In this document: positions 43,377 to 50,863 of the stretch, one piece after another | How the letters are laid out: every line of letters begins with the position of its first letter | Position numbering within the stretch: position 1 is the stretch's first letter | Assembly (NCBI RefSeq): GCF_001636695.1 | Contig: NZ_LGEL01000009.1 | Span: 95,560 to 159,559, forward strand | Direction: 5' to 3' | DNA: 64,000 nucleotides | DNA from: Pedobacter panaciterrae | Lineage (GTDB): Bacteria > Bacteroidota > Bacteroidia > Sphingobacteriales > Sphingobacteriaceae | Made by a program: the position numbers and the translations under genes | The notes under the pieces: generated by a model | Databases searched by the model: none | What the model was told of the DNA's origin: nothing | Seen by the model: only the letters and a program-made list of their open reading frames with translations

Positions 43377-46019
43377 TTAAAATTTAAAATTGTAAGAGAT
43401 TGATGGAATAAATCTGAACAGGGTAGTTCTTATGGCTTCAGTTCTGTTTGGATCTGACTCGCTATCCTGGAAAGTAATGCGGAAAGGATTTTTTCGACCA
43501 TAAGCATTGTATAAGCTTAAACTTAGCTCAGATGAGAACTTTTTGGTTTGTTTTAGCAAACGGGTAGCTCCCAGATCTAACCTATGATAGGAGGGCATCC
43601 TATCTGCATTTCGTTCCGAAAAATAAAAATAACTTTGTTCAAGAAGTTTGTACTTTCCGTTGGGAAAGGTAACAGCATTTCCTGTTGAATATACCCAGTT
43701 AGCGGATACAGTCCACTTCTGGCTCAATTTATAAATGCTGACAAAAGATATATCATGAGTTTTATCCTGACGGGCGTTATACCACTCATTGTCATTTATA
43801 CCATCAATTTTTCTTTCAGTTTTTGATAACGTATAGCCTAACCAGCCCGTTAATCTACCCGCTTTCTTTTTTATCAATAATTCCACACCATAAGCACGCC
43901 CTTTACCGAACAATAACTGCGTTTCTATAGGTTTGTTGGTGAAAATATCGGCCCCATTGCGGTAATCAATTTGATTTTGAAGGGTTTTATAGTAAGTCTC
44001 TGCAGTTAATTCATAAGAAGTGCCAATATTCTTATAATATCCGACAGAAACCTGATCACTTAGTTCTGGTTTGATAATATTAGTACTTGCCACCCATCTG
44101 TCAGTTGGTGATGCTGCATTAGAATTAGAAATTAAATGTAGGTTTTGAACATTTCTAACATAGGAAGCTTTTACAGATGCTGATTCGCTTACCTGAAGTG
44201 CAGCAGAAAGACGGGGTTCTAAATTGATATAAGTTTTTACAATTTCCCCTCTTTTATAATTTGTTGAGCCAGTTACATTTCCAGAACCATCAAGGGTATA
44301 ATAATCACCCGATCCTAATATACTAAAGGCTGAAACTCTCAGTCCGTAGGTAAGGCTAAACGCATTGCTCGCCTTCCAGGTATTGCTTGCATATACAGCA
44401 TTTTCTAAAGAAAATCTATTTTGAAGGGTTTGGGAAATAAAACCGGAATTACCAGTGGCTTGAACTTCACCCGGTTTTATCGTATGAAATATGGAGTTTA
44501 AACCAAAGCTGATGGTGTTCTTTTCATTTGCATACCATTGCATATCTTCTTTAAAATTCCAGTCGCGGATTTGAGAGAACAGTGTAAGTGAGTTCTCATC
44601 TGTATTTGATTGAATTTTATAGTTGTAATTGCTGAAAATTACGGATGTATTAGAGAAGAGTTTATTGCTGAAAACATGGTTCCAGCGTAATGTTGATGTA
44701 GCATTACCCCAATTAATTCCTGAAAGATTGTCTGATGCCAGGACGTCTTTTCCAAAGTAACCAGAAATAAACAACCGATCTTTATCTCCAAGAATGTAAT
44801 TGGCTTTAGCATTCACATCATAAAAGTAAAGCTGCGTGTTATTAATTGAGGTATCGCTTGAAAGTTTCAAAAACATATCTGCGTATGTTCTTCGGGCTGA
44901 AATTAGAAATGACGATTTTTCTTTCTGAATTGGACCTTCAACATTAAGTCTGGCAGCAATTATTCCAACACCACCGCTTACCCCGAACTTCTGATTGTTC
45001 CCGTCATTCATTTTAACGTCCAGTACTGATGACAGGCCACCTCCATATTGGGCGGGCATTCCACTTTTATAGAGGGTCACGTTCTTTATGGCGTCTGAGT
45101 TAAATGTTGAAAAGAAACCTAACAGATGAGATGCATTGTAAACAGGAGCTTCATCCAGCAAGATCATGTTTTGATCTGCGCTTCCACCTCGAACAAACAT
45201 TCCACCGTTACCTTCTCCAGCAGTTTTAATTCCGGGTAATAATTGCAACGTTTTAATTAGATCGGGTTCTCCCATTAAAACAGGAACCTCTTTTGTTTCG
45301 CTAATGGTTAAACGTTCCATTCCCATTTGGGGCGTCTGAATATTTCGCTGGCTAGGGGTACTGGTAATCGTTACAGTTTCCAATAAATTTTGGTCATCCG
45401 GTAACGAAACATTGAGGTTTATATTCTTGTTTAATTCGATCGTAGTTTTATACGGTTTTGAACCAATTGCGCTTACTTCTAAAGCATAAGTGCCTTTAGG
45501 TAATGTAAGTGAATAAAAGCCGTATTCATTGCTTGCTGTAGCCAGATTTGTGCCTGCAGCCCTAATTGTTGCTGCAATTAAAGTTTCTCCGGTACTTTGA
45601 GATTTTATGGTTCCACTAATGGTATGTTTTTCTATGTTTTGAGCCGGATTTGCCGCCGGATCGGCCTCGGCTTTTTTTGTTTTTTCAGGATCAAATCTGA
45701 TAAATACTTCTTTGTCAAGTATGCTGAATTGCAGAGGCTTGTCTGCGAAAGCGGTGGATAATATATCTTTTAGACTTTTATCCTTTGCATTAATACTGAT
45801 TTTTATTGTACTTCTGGCTACCTGCTCATTATAAGTGAACTTTGTTCCGGAAATTGAGGTTATTTTATCTAATGCGCTTTTCAGCTGTTCGTCTTTTAAA
45901 TTGATACTTAGTTTTTTGTCAAGTGGGCTCTGCGCATGTGCACGGGATTGTATCATTACCAGTAGTAGTAAGATAACGGCAACAAAGGTTAGGAACCCAA
46001 CAGGTTCAAGTTTTTTCAT
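43377..46019 (-). CDS. TonB-dependent outer-membrane receptor with STN and carboxypeptidase-like domains
   Basis: 880 residues. The signal peptide is MKKLEPVGFLTFVAVILLLL..AHAQ. Domains in order: STN (about 35-105, LSINLKDEQLKSALDKITS), carboxypeptidase-regulatory-like (about 132-210, TISGTIKSQSTGETLIAATI), plug (about 235-340, VLMGEPDLIKTLQLLPGIK, GMFVRGGSADQNMILLDEA), then a barrel ending SISYNFKF. It belongs to the FecA-like signalling receptors, not the SusC group (no SusC motif). It is followed by its DUF4249 partner and preceded by FecR and an ECF sigma gene on the same strand. Confidence 0.94.
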   Translation of the reverse strand: MKKLEPVGFLTFVAVILLLLVMIQSRAHAQSPLDKKLSINLKDEQLKSALDKITSISGTKFTYNEQVARSTIKISINAKDKSLKDILSTAFADKPLQFSILDKEVFIRFDPEKTKKAEADPAANPAQNIEKHTISGTIKSQSTGETLIAATIRAAGTNLATASNEYGFYSLTLPKGTYALEVSAIGSKPYKTTIELNKNINLNVSLPDDQNLLETVTITSTPSQRNIQTPQMGMERLTISETKEVPVLMGEPDLIKTLQLLPGIKTAGEGNGGMFVRGGSADQNMILLDEAPVYNASHLLGFFSTFNSDAIKNVTLYKSGMPAQYGGGLSSVLDVKMNDGNNQKFGVSGGVGIIAARLNVEGPIQKEKSSFLISARRTYADMFLKLSSDTSINNTQLYFYDVNAKANYILGDKDRLFISGYFGKDVLASDNLSGINWGNATSTLRWNHVFSNKLFSNTSVIFSNYNYKIQSNTDENSLTLFSQIRDWNFKEDMQWYANEKNTISFGLNSIFHTIKPGEVQATGNSGFISQTLQNRFSLENAVYASNTWKASNAFSLTYGLRVSAFSILGSGDYYTLDGSGNVTGSTNYKRGEIVKTYINLEPRLSAALQVSESASVKASYVRNVQNLHLISNSNAASPTDRWVASTNIIKPELSDQVSVGYYKNIGTSYELTAETYYKTLQNQIDYRNGADIFTNKPIETQLLFGKGRAYGVELLIKKKAGRLTGWLGYTLSKTERKIDGINDNEWYNARQDKTHDISFVSIYKLSQKWTVSANWVYSTGNAVTFPNGKYKLLEQSYFYFSERNADRMPSYHRLDLGATRLLKQTKKFSSELSLSLYNAYGRKNPFRITFQDSESDPNRTEAIRTTLFRFIPSISYNFKF

Positions 46020-46188
46020 TGGTGTGTTTGTTTGATAAGTTATGAGTTTAAAAATTACCTATTGTGACAGTTTCGTTTCAAAATGTTAGTGATAAGCTGA
46101 AACAGGTTTCATAACTTTATAGTTAATTATTGATTTCTTATGTCCTATAGTTCTCAAGGCTTGGACATTTTAAATTAGTTCAGATATT

Positions 46189-46217
46189 TGCCTGGTTCTG
46201 CATTCCGGAATCAGGCA
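46189..46217 (-). terminator. hairpin after the fecR gene (possible attenuator)
   Basis: TGCCTGGTTC pairs with GAATCAGGCA (10 bp, one G-T pair), just 2 nt from the FecR stop. On the minus strand no good T-run follows, so it may only reduce read-through into the receptor gene, as seen at 34703 in the other module. Confidence 0.4.
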
Positions 46218-46218
46218 T

Positions 46219-47208
46219 TTATTTTAAGATCACATACTGCCCTCCATTTCTTTTCCAGGTAGTTTCCATTACTAAACTTAGCTTGCTCAAAGTCTGATCG
46301 ACGTTGTCATTCATGTTTAAGTTCCCATAAAATGCTTTGTCTGCTAAATCTGTTTCTAATTGAATTTTTATATCGTATTGTAATTCAATATCTGCTATCA
46401 CTTCCTGTAGTGCCGCTCCTTTATATTCAAATAAGCCTAACCGCCTGTTTAAAAAAGAAGCGGCACCAGGGAAGTTTACCTTAGTGAGTTTTTCATTGGT
46501 CTTGTCAACAATAATTTGCTGATTTGGCAGTATTATCTCACTTTGGTTGTTGTTGCTGGCCTGTAAGGCCACGGCTACCTTACCGGTAACCAGGGTTACA
46601 TTTATTGTGTTGTGTTTTGGATAAGCAGAAATGTTAAAACTCGTTCCCAGCACTGTTGTACTTACTGTGCCGGTTTTAATAATAAACGGGTGGCTTGCAT
46701 CATGCATCACTTCAAAAAATGCTTCACCATCAAGACTAACTGACCTTTCATGTCCTTTAAATTTATCAGGGTAGTTCAATTTACTGTTCGGACTTAACCA
46801 TACTTTTGTCCCATCGGCCAGCAGCAATTGTTTACGTTCACCGGTTGAACTAAAGATCTCTTGCTGATGAATTGGATTAATTGCATTTATAATATCAGAT
46901 TTAAAAAAGTATACTCCGCCTATAATTAAAAGTGCGGCAGCTACCGAAATAAGTGTACGAATTCTTAATACAGTTTTACCAGCCGTATTTAATTTGAACT
47001 GTTTAGTTTCAAATGGTATAAAATCAGGAATAAGATCTGTATCAGGAAGAGTATGAGTATCGTCCCAGGTTGATGACATTAACATTTTAATTTCGTGGTC
47101 ATCACTGGCACTGTCTAAAAGCTTAAAAAACGCTTCAAGCTCATCGGAATTGCACTTGTTATTTACATACAAGTTATACAAGTCTTCTAATTGTTGCTTT
47201 TCTTTCAC
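46219..47208 (-). CDS. FecR family anti-sigma/sensor protein
   Basis: 329 residues: a cytoplasmic N-terminus, one transmembrane helix (TLISVAAALLIIGGVYFF, about 85-103), a periplasmic FecR domain (STGERKQLLLADGTKVWLS, HERSVSLDGEAFFEV, VSTTVLGTSFNISAYP) and C-terminal DUF4974 (AALQEVIADIELQYDIKI, VDQTLSKLSLVMETTW). It links the STN receptor at 43377 to the ECF sigma encoded 74 nt upstream. Confidence 0.93.
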   Translation of the reverse strand: MKEKQQLEDLYNLYVNNKCNSDELEAFFKLLDSASDDHEIKMLMSSTWDDTHTLPDTDLIPDFIPFETKQFKLNTAGKTVLRIRTLISVAAALLIIGGVYFFKSDIINAINPIHQQEIFSSTGERKQLLLADGTKVWLSPNSKLNYPDKFKGHERSVSLDGEAFFEVMHDASHPFIIKTGTVSTTVLGTSFNISAYPKHNTINVTLVTGKVAVALQASNNNQSEIILPNQQIIVDKTNEKLTKVNFPGAASFLNRRLGLFEYKGAALQEVIADIELQYDIKIQLETDLADKAFYGNLNMNDNVDQTLSKLSLVMETTWKRNGGQYVILK

Positions 47209-47282
47209 TGTGTTTTATATAAAGAGATGAGCTTCGCTGCTCAACCTGATTATATCTAATACAACTGTGGGAAGCTATAGGA

Positions 47283-47897
47283 CTAGTTGGAACGAAAATA
47301 ATTTGATGCGGCAATGATAAAACAAATTACACTGCTATTTTGGTTTACATAATTGCGTATAAAACGGGTTGCTTCTACCATGTGGTTTTTAACAGTATTC
47401 TTCGATATGTTAAGGCGTTTTGCTATTTCATCATGAGTCAGGTCCTCGTTTCTACTTAAGTTATAGATCAGTTTCTTTTGAGGAGGCAATTGTGCTATAG
47501 CATCATCGTAAGTTTTAAGTAATTCCTTTTCAAGGAGATTATCTTCAGTGCTGTTTCTGATTGTTTCTATAAACAGAAACAACTGTTGTTGAAGGGCTTT
47601 TTCTCTGGCAACCTTTTTTAGGTGGTTTAATACATGATTTAATGTGATTTTCTTGATGTAAGCACCAAAATTCAGTTGAGTATTAATTTGATCTCTTTTT
47701 TGCCAGATCCTGATAAATACCTCCTGAACAATCTCCTCTGAAACATCAGGTGATTTACAGAGACTGTATGCATACGCAAATATTTTGCTTCTGTATTGAT
47801 TATAGATTTCAGCAAACGCAGTTGGATCACCATTCCTGAGGTTATTCAGCAAGGTGTTGTCTTCGGATTTGTCTGATAATTCTGTATGCATGAACAA
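47283..47897 (-). CDS. RNA polymerase sigma factor, ECF subfamily (FecI-like)
   Basis: 204 residues; the second Met (residue 3) is an equally good start. Region 2: FAEIYNQYRSKIFAYAYSLC, EIVQEVFIRIWQKRDQI. Region 4: LPPQKKLIYNLSRNEDLTHD, EIAKRLNISKNTVKNHMVEA. The last ~20 residues are hydrophobic (SSVICFIIAASNYF), a feature seen in this Bacteroidota subgroup. It is the first gene of the sigma/FecR/receptor/DUF4249 module on the minus strand. Confidence 0.92.
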   Translation of the reverse strand: MFMHTELSDKSEDNTLLNNLRNGDPTAFAEIYNQYRSKIFAYAYSLCKSPDVSEEIVQEVFIRIWQKRDQINTQLNFGAYIKKITLNHVLNHLKKVAREKALQQQLFLFIETIRNSTEDNLLEKELLKTYDDAIAQLPPQKKLIYNLSRNEDLTHDEIAKRLNISKNTVKNHMVEATRFIRNYVNQNSSVICFIIAASNYFRSN

Positions 47898-47969
47898 CTA
47901 TTGCACCCAATGTTAGATAATTTTTTCAAGACTAAAAAATCATTGGATTGCTATAGCGTTTGCTTTTTG

Positions 47970-49091
47970 TTATCGTCCGGTCAAATCTATTGTAAATCTA
48001 TCAAATAAAGTGGCCTCTTCTTCTGCATTTAAATTCGGAACAATGTAGTATTCGCCTTGTATGGTGAAACTAAAGGGTGTTTTTTCAATACATATTTTTA
48101 GAAAACCATGTCGGTCATCACAATAACTGTCTAACTTTATTTGATTAAATAAATCACTTTTAGTATTGTAACTGCTATCATAAGGATCTGCGAGTTGGTG
48201 TAATTCGTCAAAACCTCCGGCTCCTGCAACAATAAAAGGAAGGGTTTTTCCATCTTTATATTGTTTGGTAAAGCGCTGGTAATTGTGAACGTGTCCGCTA
48301 AAAATGATGTCTGGTTTTACAGCGGCTTCTTCAAATACGGATTCCAAAAACTCTATCATTGGTTTGCTCGATCCATGATTTATGTCCGCAGAGTAAGGAG
48401 CGTGATGCATGCAAACTATTATAGCCTTGTCAGAACGAAATCTGGCTGCATTTTTTAATTCTTTAATGAACCAATCTTTTTGTTCATTAGTTATGTGGCC
48501 ATATTTAGGAACATTAGTATGAAGACCTATTATAGTTGCCAGTGGGGATTCCATTGTCCAAAATACATGGGGCTGAATCTGACTTTTTCTACTGCTATCT
48601 GTACCAAAATAAATTGTTTTAGGACAGGTATTGCAAAATGCTGCATAAAATGCCTCAAGGCTTTCATAGTGTAAATCGCAATCTGGGTTTATATCTGTAT
48701 CATGATTTCCGGCAATGGCATAAATGGGCCCCGGATATGTTTCAAATGGTTTTAAAAACTGTTCATCATATTGCTCTGCTTCGCCATAATGATATACAAT
48801 ATCACCAAGATGGTATAAAAATGCCGGCCTGTCGTGTTCGCTCGTTGCACATAAATATTGTTCAGCCATTTTTCCTGCTACCTGTTTTTGAGCATCTGCA
48901 GATTTAAGTCCTCCTGTATCACCCACCATATGAAAAACCATTTTTCCAGGGGCTGTTTCATTTAAACGATTTCCAAGGTTTAATCGGTATGGGTAGCTAC
49001 CGGTAGGTTCAGGCAAAGGTTGAAATTTATCAAGGTCATCTACCTGATCTGTTTTAAAAACAGCATTGTAAAGAATCTTTGTGCTGATCAT
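47970..49091 (-). CDS. metallophosphoesterase (calcineurin-like)
   Basis: 373 residues, no signal peptide. All calcineurin-like metal motifs are present in order: FHMVGDTGG, YHLGDIVYHYG, AGNHDTD, CMHHAPYS and SGHVHNYQR. This gives a binuclear-metal phosphoesterase of unknown substrate (phosphomono- or diesters). It is single; upstream is the divergent small gene at 49282. Confidence 0.9.
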   Translation of the reverse strand: MISTKILYNAVFKTDQVDDLDKFQPLPEPTGSYPYRLNLGNRLNETAPGKMVFHMVGDTGGLKSADAQKQVAGKMAEQYLCATSEHDRPAFLYHLGDIVYHYGEAEQYDEQFLKPFETYPGPIYAIAGNHDTDINPDCDLHYESLEAFYAAFCNTCPKTIYFGTDSSRKSQIQPHVFWTMESPLATIIGLHTNVPKYGHITNEQKDWFIKELKNAARFRSDKAIIVCMHHAPYSADINHGSSKPMIEFLESVFEEAAVKPDIIFSGHVHNYQRFTKQYKDGKTLPFIVAGAGGFDELHQLADPYDSSYNTKSDLFNQIKLDSYCDDRHGFLKICIEKTPFSFTIQGEYYIVPNLNAEEEATLFDRFTIDLTGR

Positions 49092-49245
49092 AATCTTAAC
49101 GTTTGGTGATTACTATAAAATTAGGACGCTAATATTAAGTGAACATTAAAAATTGATTATTAACAAAAATGTTAATATAGCCTTATCAGAAACAATTGTG
49201 ATAAATCTATTGTTAAGGGTTTATGTTGTGTTAACATAATGATAA

Positions 49246-49277
49246 TTGCGTATTAAAATGTAGTTAATTTATATTTG
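49246..49277 (+). promoter_or_regulatory. promoter upstream of the small gene at 49282
   Basis: TTG (49246-49248), 21 nt, then TATATTTG (49270-49277), a full match to the Bacteroidota pattern. The expected transcription start falls on or next to the GTG codon at 49282, so the message could be leaderless, or translation begins at a downstream ATG (49342). Confidence 0.6.
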
Positions 49278-49281
49278 TGCA

Positions 49282-49515
49282 GTGACAAGACCTCTATATG
49301 TACTTTACGAATTACTGATCAGACTTACAGAGTTAGATCCAATGATTGGAGATTTTTATGCGCATAAATATACAGATGAAGGTGCAATTATCAGAACAAA
49401 CAATGGCTCATTGAATGTTCCTCAGTATATACTCGAAAAGCAATTCTCAAACCCTTCTCAAATAACCAAGGCAGATTTAAAGCGATTGGTAAATGAATTT
49501 AAGTGGAGTACCTAA
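49282..49515 (+). CDS. small conserved-looking hypothetical protein
   Basis: 77 residues from a GTG. I recognise no family. The sequence is well balanced (YVLYELLIRLTELDPMIGDF, HKYTDEGAIIRTNNGSL, QITKADLKRLVNEFKW), unlike a chance frame, and a strong promoter stands directly in front. It begins so close to the predicted transcription start that either the message is leaderless or the true start is the ATG at 49342 (57 residues). It ends 32 nt before the WYL regulator gene, which has its own -7 box. Confidence 0.6.
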   Translation: MTRPLYVLYELLIRLTELDPMIGDFYAHKYTDEGAIIRTNNGSLNVPQYILEKQFSNPSQITKADLKRLVNEFKWST

Positions 49516-49522
49516 TTGAATG

Positions 49523-49530
49523 TATATTTG
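49523..49530 (+). promoter_or_regulatory. -7 promoter box of the WYL regulator
   Basis: TATATTTG matches TAnnTTTG exactly, 18 nt before the ATG at 49548. The in-frame TTG at 49542 is less likely as a start because it lies closer to the transcription start. Confidence 0.5.
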
Positions 49531-49547
49531 ATCGTTAAAATTTGCCA

Positions 49548-50252
49548 ATGCAGAATGAAACATCAAGACTATCCAGAATAATTGCCATCCTTACTCAGCT
49601 GCAAACAAGAAGGCTCACTACTGCTGCTTATCTTTCTGAGAAATTTAGTGTAAGTGTCAGGACGATATATAGGGATATTAGGTCTTTGCAGGATGGAGGA
49701 ATTCCAATATTTACTGAAGAGGGGAAAGGCTATTCTCTTGTAGAGGGATATAGTTTGCCTCCGGTTAGTTTTACTGAAAGTCAGGCAAATGCCTTAATAA
49801 CCGCCGAACAACTGGTGCTCAGAAATAAGGATATTTCTTTTGTTAGTGAATATTCAGATGCTGTAACAAAGATAAAATCGGTATTAAAAAGTAATACAAA
49901 GGATAATGTTAACCTGCTTTCAGAGAGGATCGCGATCAGGAATAATATTGATGGAGACCGTTCAAGTAATAACCTTTCGGCCATTCAACTGGCACTCACA
50001 GGATTTAAATTATTGGAGATTGTTTATGTAGCTGAAGATACAGCTGAAACTTCGAGGGTGCTTGAGCCATTTGCAGTATACAGTACGCAGGATAATTGGC
50101 TGTTGATTGCATTTTGCAGACTCCGTAATGAATATCGTTCCTTCAGATTAGATAGAATAAAGGACCTTTCTGTACTTAATAAAGCATTTCAACCTCATAA
50201 ATTAACTCTTCCTGAATATTTTCAATTATGTAAAGAAAAATCTAACCCCTGA
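49548..50252 (+). CDS. WYL domain HTH transcriptional regulator (YafY-like)
   Basis: 234 residues from ATG 49548. The N-terminal winged HTH_11 domain (RLSRIIAILTQLQTRRLTTA, YLSEKFSVSVRTIYRDIRSL) is followed by a helical linker and a WYL effector-sensing domain (about 140-215; VYSTQDNWLLIAFCRLRNEY and FRLDRIKDLSVL carry the WYL-type positions). WYL regulators sense nucleic-acid or other ligands. The next gene encodes a GyrI-like effector-binding protein, 62 nt downstream, a pairing common in Bacteroidota. Confidence 0.9.
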   Translation: MQNETSRLSRIIAILTQLQTRRLTTAAYLSEKFSVSVRTIYRDIRSLQDGGIPIFTEEGKGYSLVEGYSLPPVSFTESQANALITAEQLVLRNKDISFVSEYSDAVTKIKSVLKSNTKDNVNLLSERIAIRNNIDGDRSSNNLSAIQLALTGFKLLEIVYVAEDTAETSRVLEPFAVYSTQDNWLLIAFCRLRNEYRSFRLDRIKDLSVLNKAFQPHKLTLPEYFQLCKEKSNP

Positions 50253-50276
50253 CATAGGGTTGTCAAACCACTGCTC

Positions 50277-50284
50277 TATTTTTG
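50277..50284 (+). promoter_or_regulatory. -7 promoter box of the GyrI-like gene
   Basis: TATTTTTG matches TAnnTTTG. A TTG at 50260 is only 14 nt upstream, shorter than the usual spacing. The region between the WYL gene and this gene could hold the WYL binding site. Confidence 0.45.
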
Positions 50285-50314
50285 TGTTTAAGAAATCATT
50301 AGAAAAAGTATTTT

Positions 50315-50773
50315 ATGGAAAAAGAACAGATTGAGACTTTCTCGGTTATTGGAATAACCGTACGAACAAGCAACCAAAATGGTGAAGGAGCCAGAGATAT
50401 ACCGGCGCTTTGGGGAAGGTTCTATTCTGAGGATATAATATCAAAAATTCCGAATAAAGCTGGTGAAGATGTTTACGGCTTATATACAGATTACGAAGGC
50501 GATTACACGAAACCATATACTACCTTAATAGGATGTAAGGTAAATTCCCTTAGGGAGATCCCAGACGGAATGACTGGATTGACAATTAATGGGGGAGCGT
50601 ATCTTAAACTTACTGTTAAAGGAGATTTAATGAAAGGAACTGTGATTGAAGGTTGGCAGAAAATTTGGAATACGGATTTAAAAAGAACGTATGTGGTTGA
50701 TTTTGAGGTATACGGTGAAAAAGCAAAAAATCCGGAGGATGCAGAAGTAGAAATTTATGTTGGTGTAGGGTAA
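50315..50773 (+). CDS. GyrI-like / AraC effector-binding domain protein
   Basis: 152 residues, a stand-alone SOUL/GyrI-like ligand-binding domain without a DNA-binding part. FSVIGITVRTSNQNGEGARD, IPALWGRFYSEDII, VYGLYTDYEGDYTKPYTTLI and GGAYLKLTVKG followed by the IWNTDLKRTYVVDFEVYGE end are the usual strands of the family. Such proteins bind small amphipathic molecules or act as inhibitors (GyrI of DNA gyrase). The position after a WYL regulator suggests that the regulator controls it. Confidence 0.85.
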   Translation: MEKEQIETFSVIGITVRTSNQNGEGARDIPALWGRFYSEDIISKIPNKAGEDVYGLYTDYEGDYTKPYTTLIGCKVNSLREIPDGMTGLTINGGAYLKLTVKGDLMKGTVIEGWQKIWNTDLKRTYVVDFEVYGEKAKNPEDAEVEIYVGVG

Positions 50774-50817
50774 CCAAGAAATTATGAATATATAGAAGTT
50801 AGATAATAATCTTTTGT

Positions 50818-50825
50818 TAAATTTG
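50818..50825 (+). promoter_or_regulatory. -7 promoter box of the M13 peptidase gene
   Basis: TAAATTTG matches TAnnTTTG exactly and would give a leader of about 33 nt before the ATG at 50864. Confidence 0.5.
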
Positions 50826-50863
50826 GTTTAACACTTATTTCTTATTCATAAATTCTTAGATAA

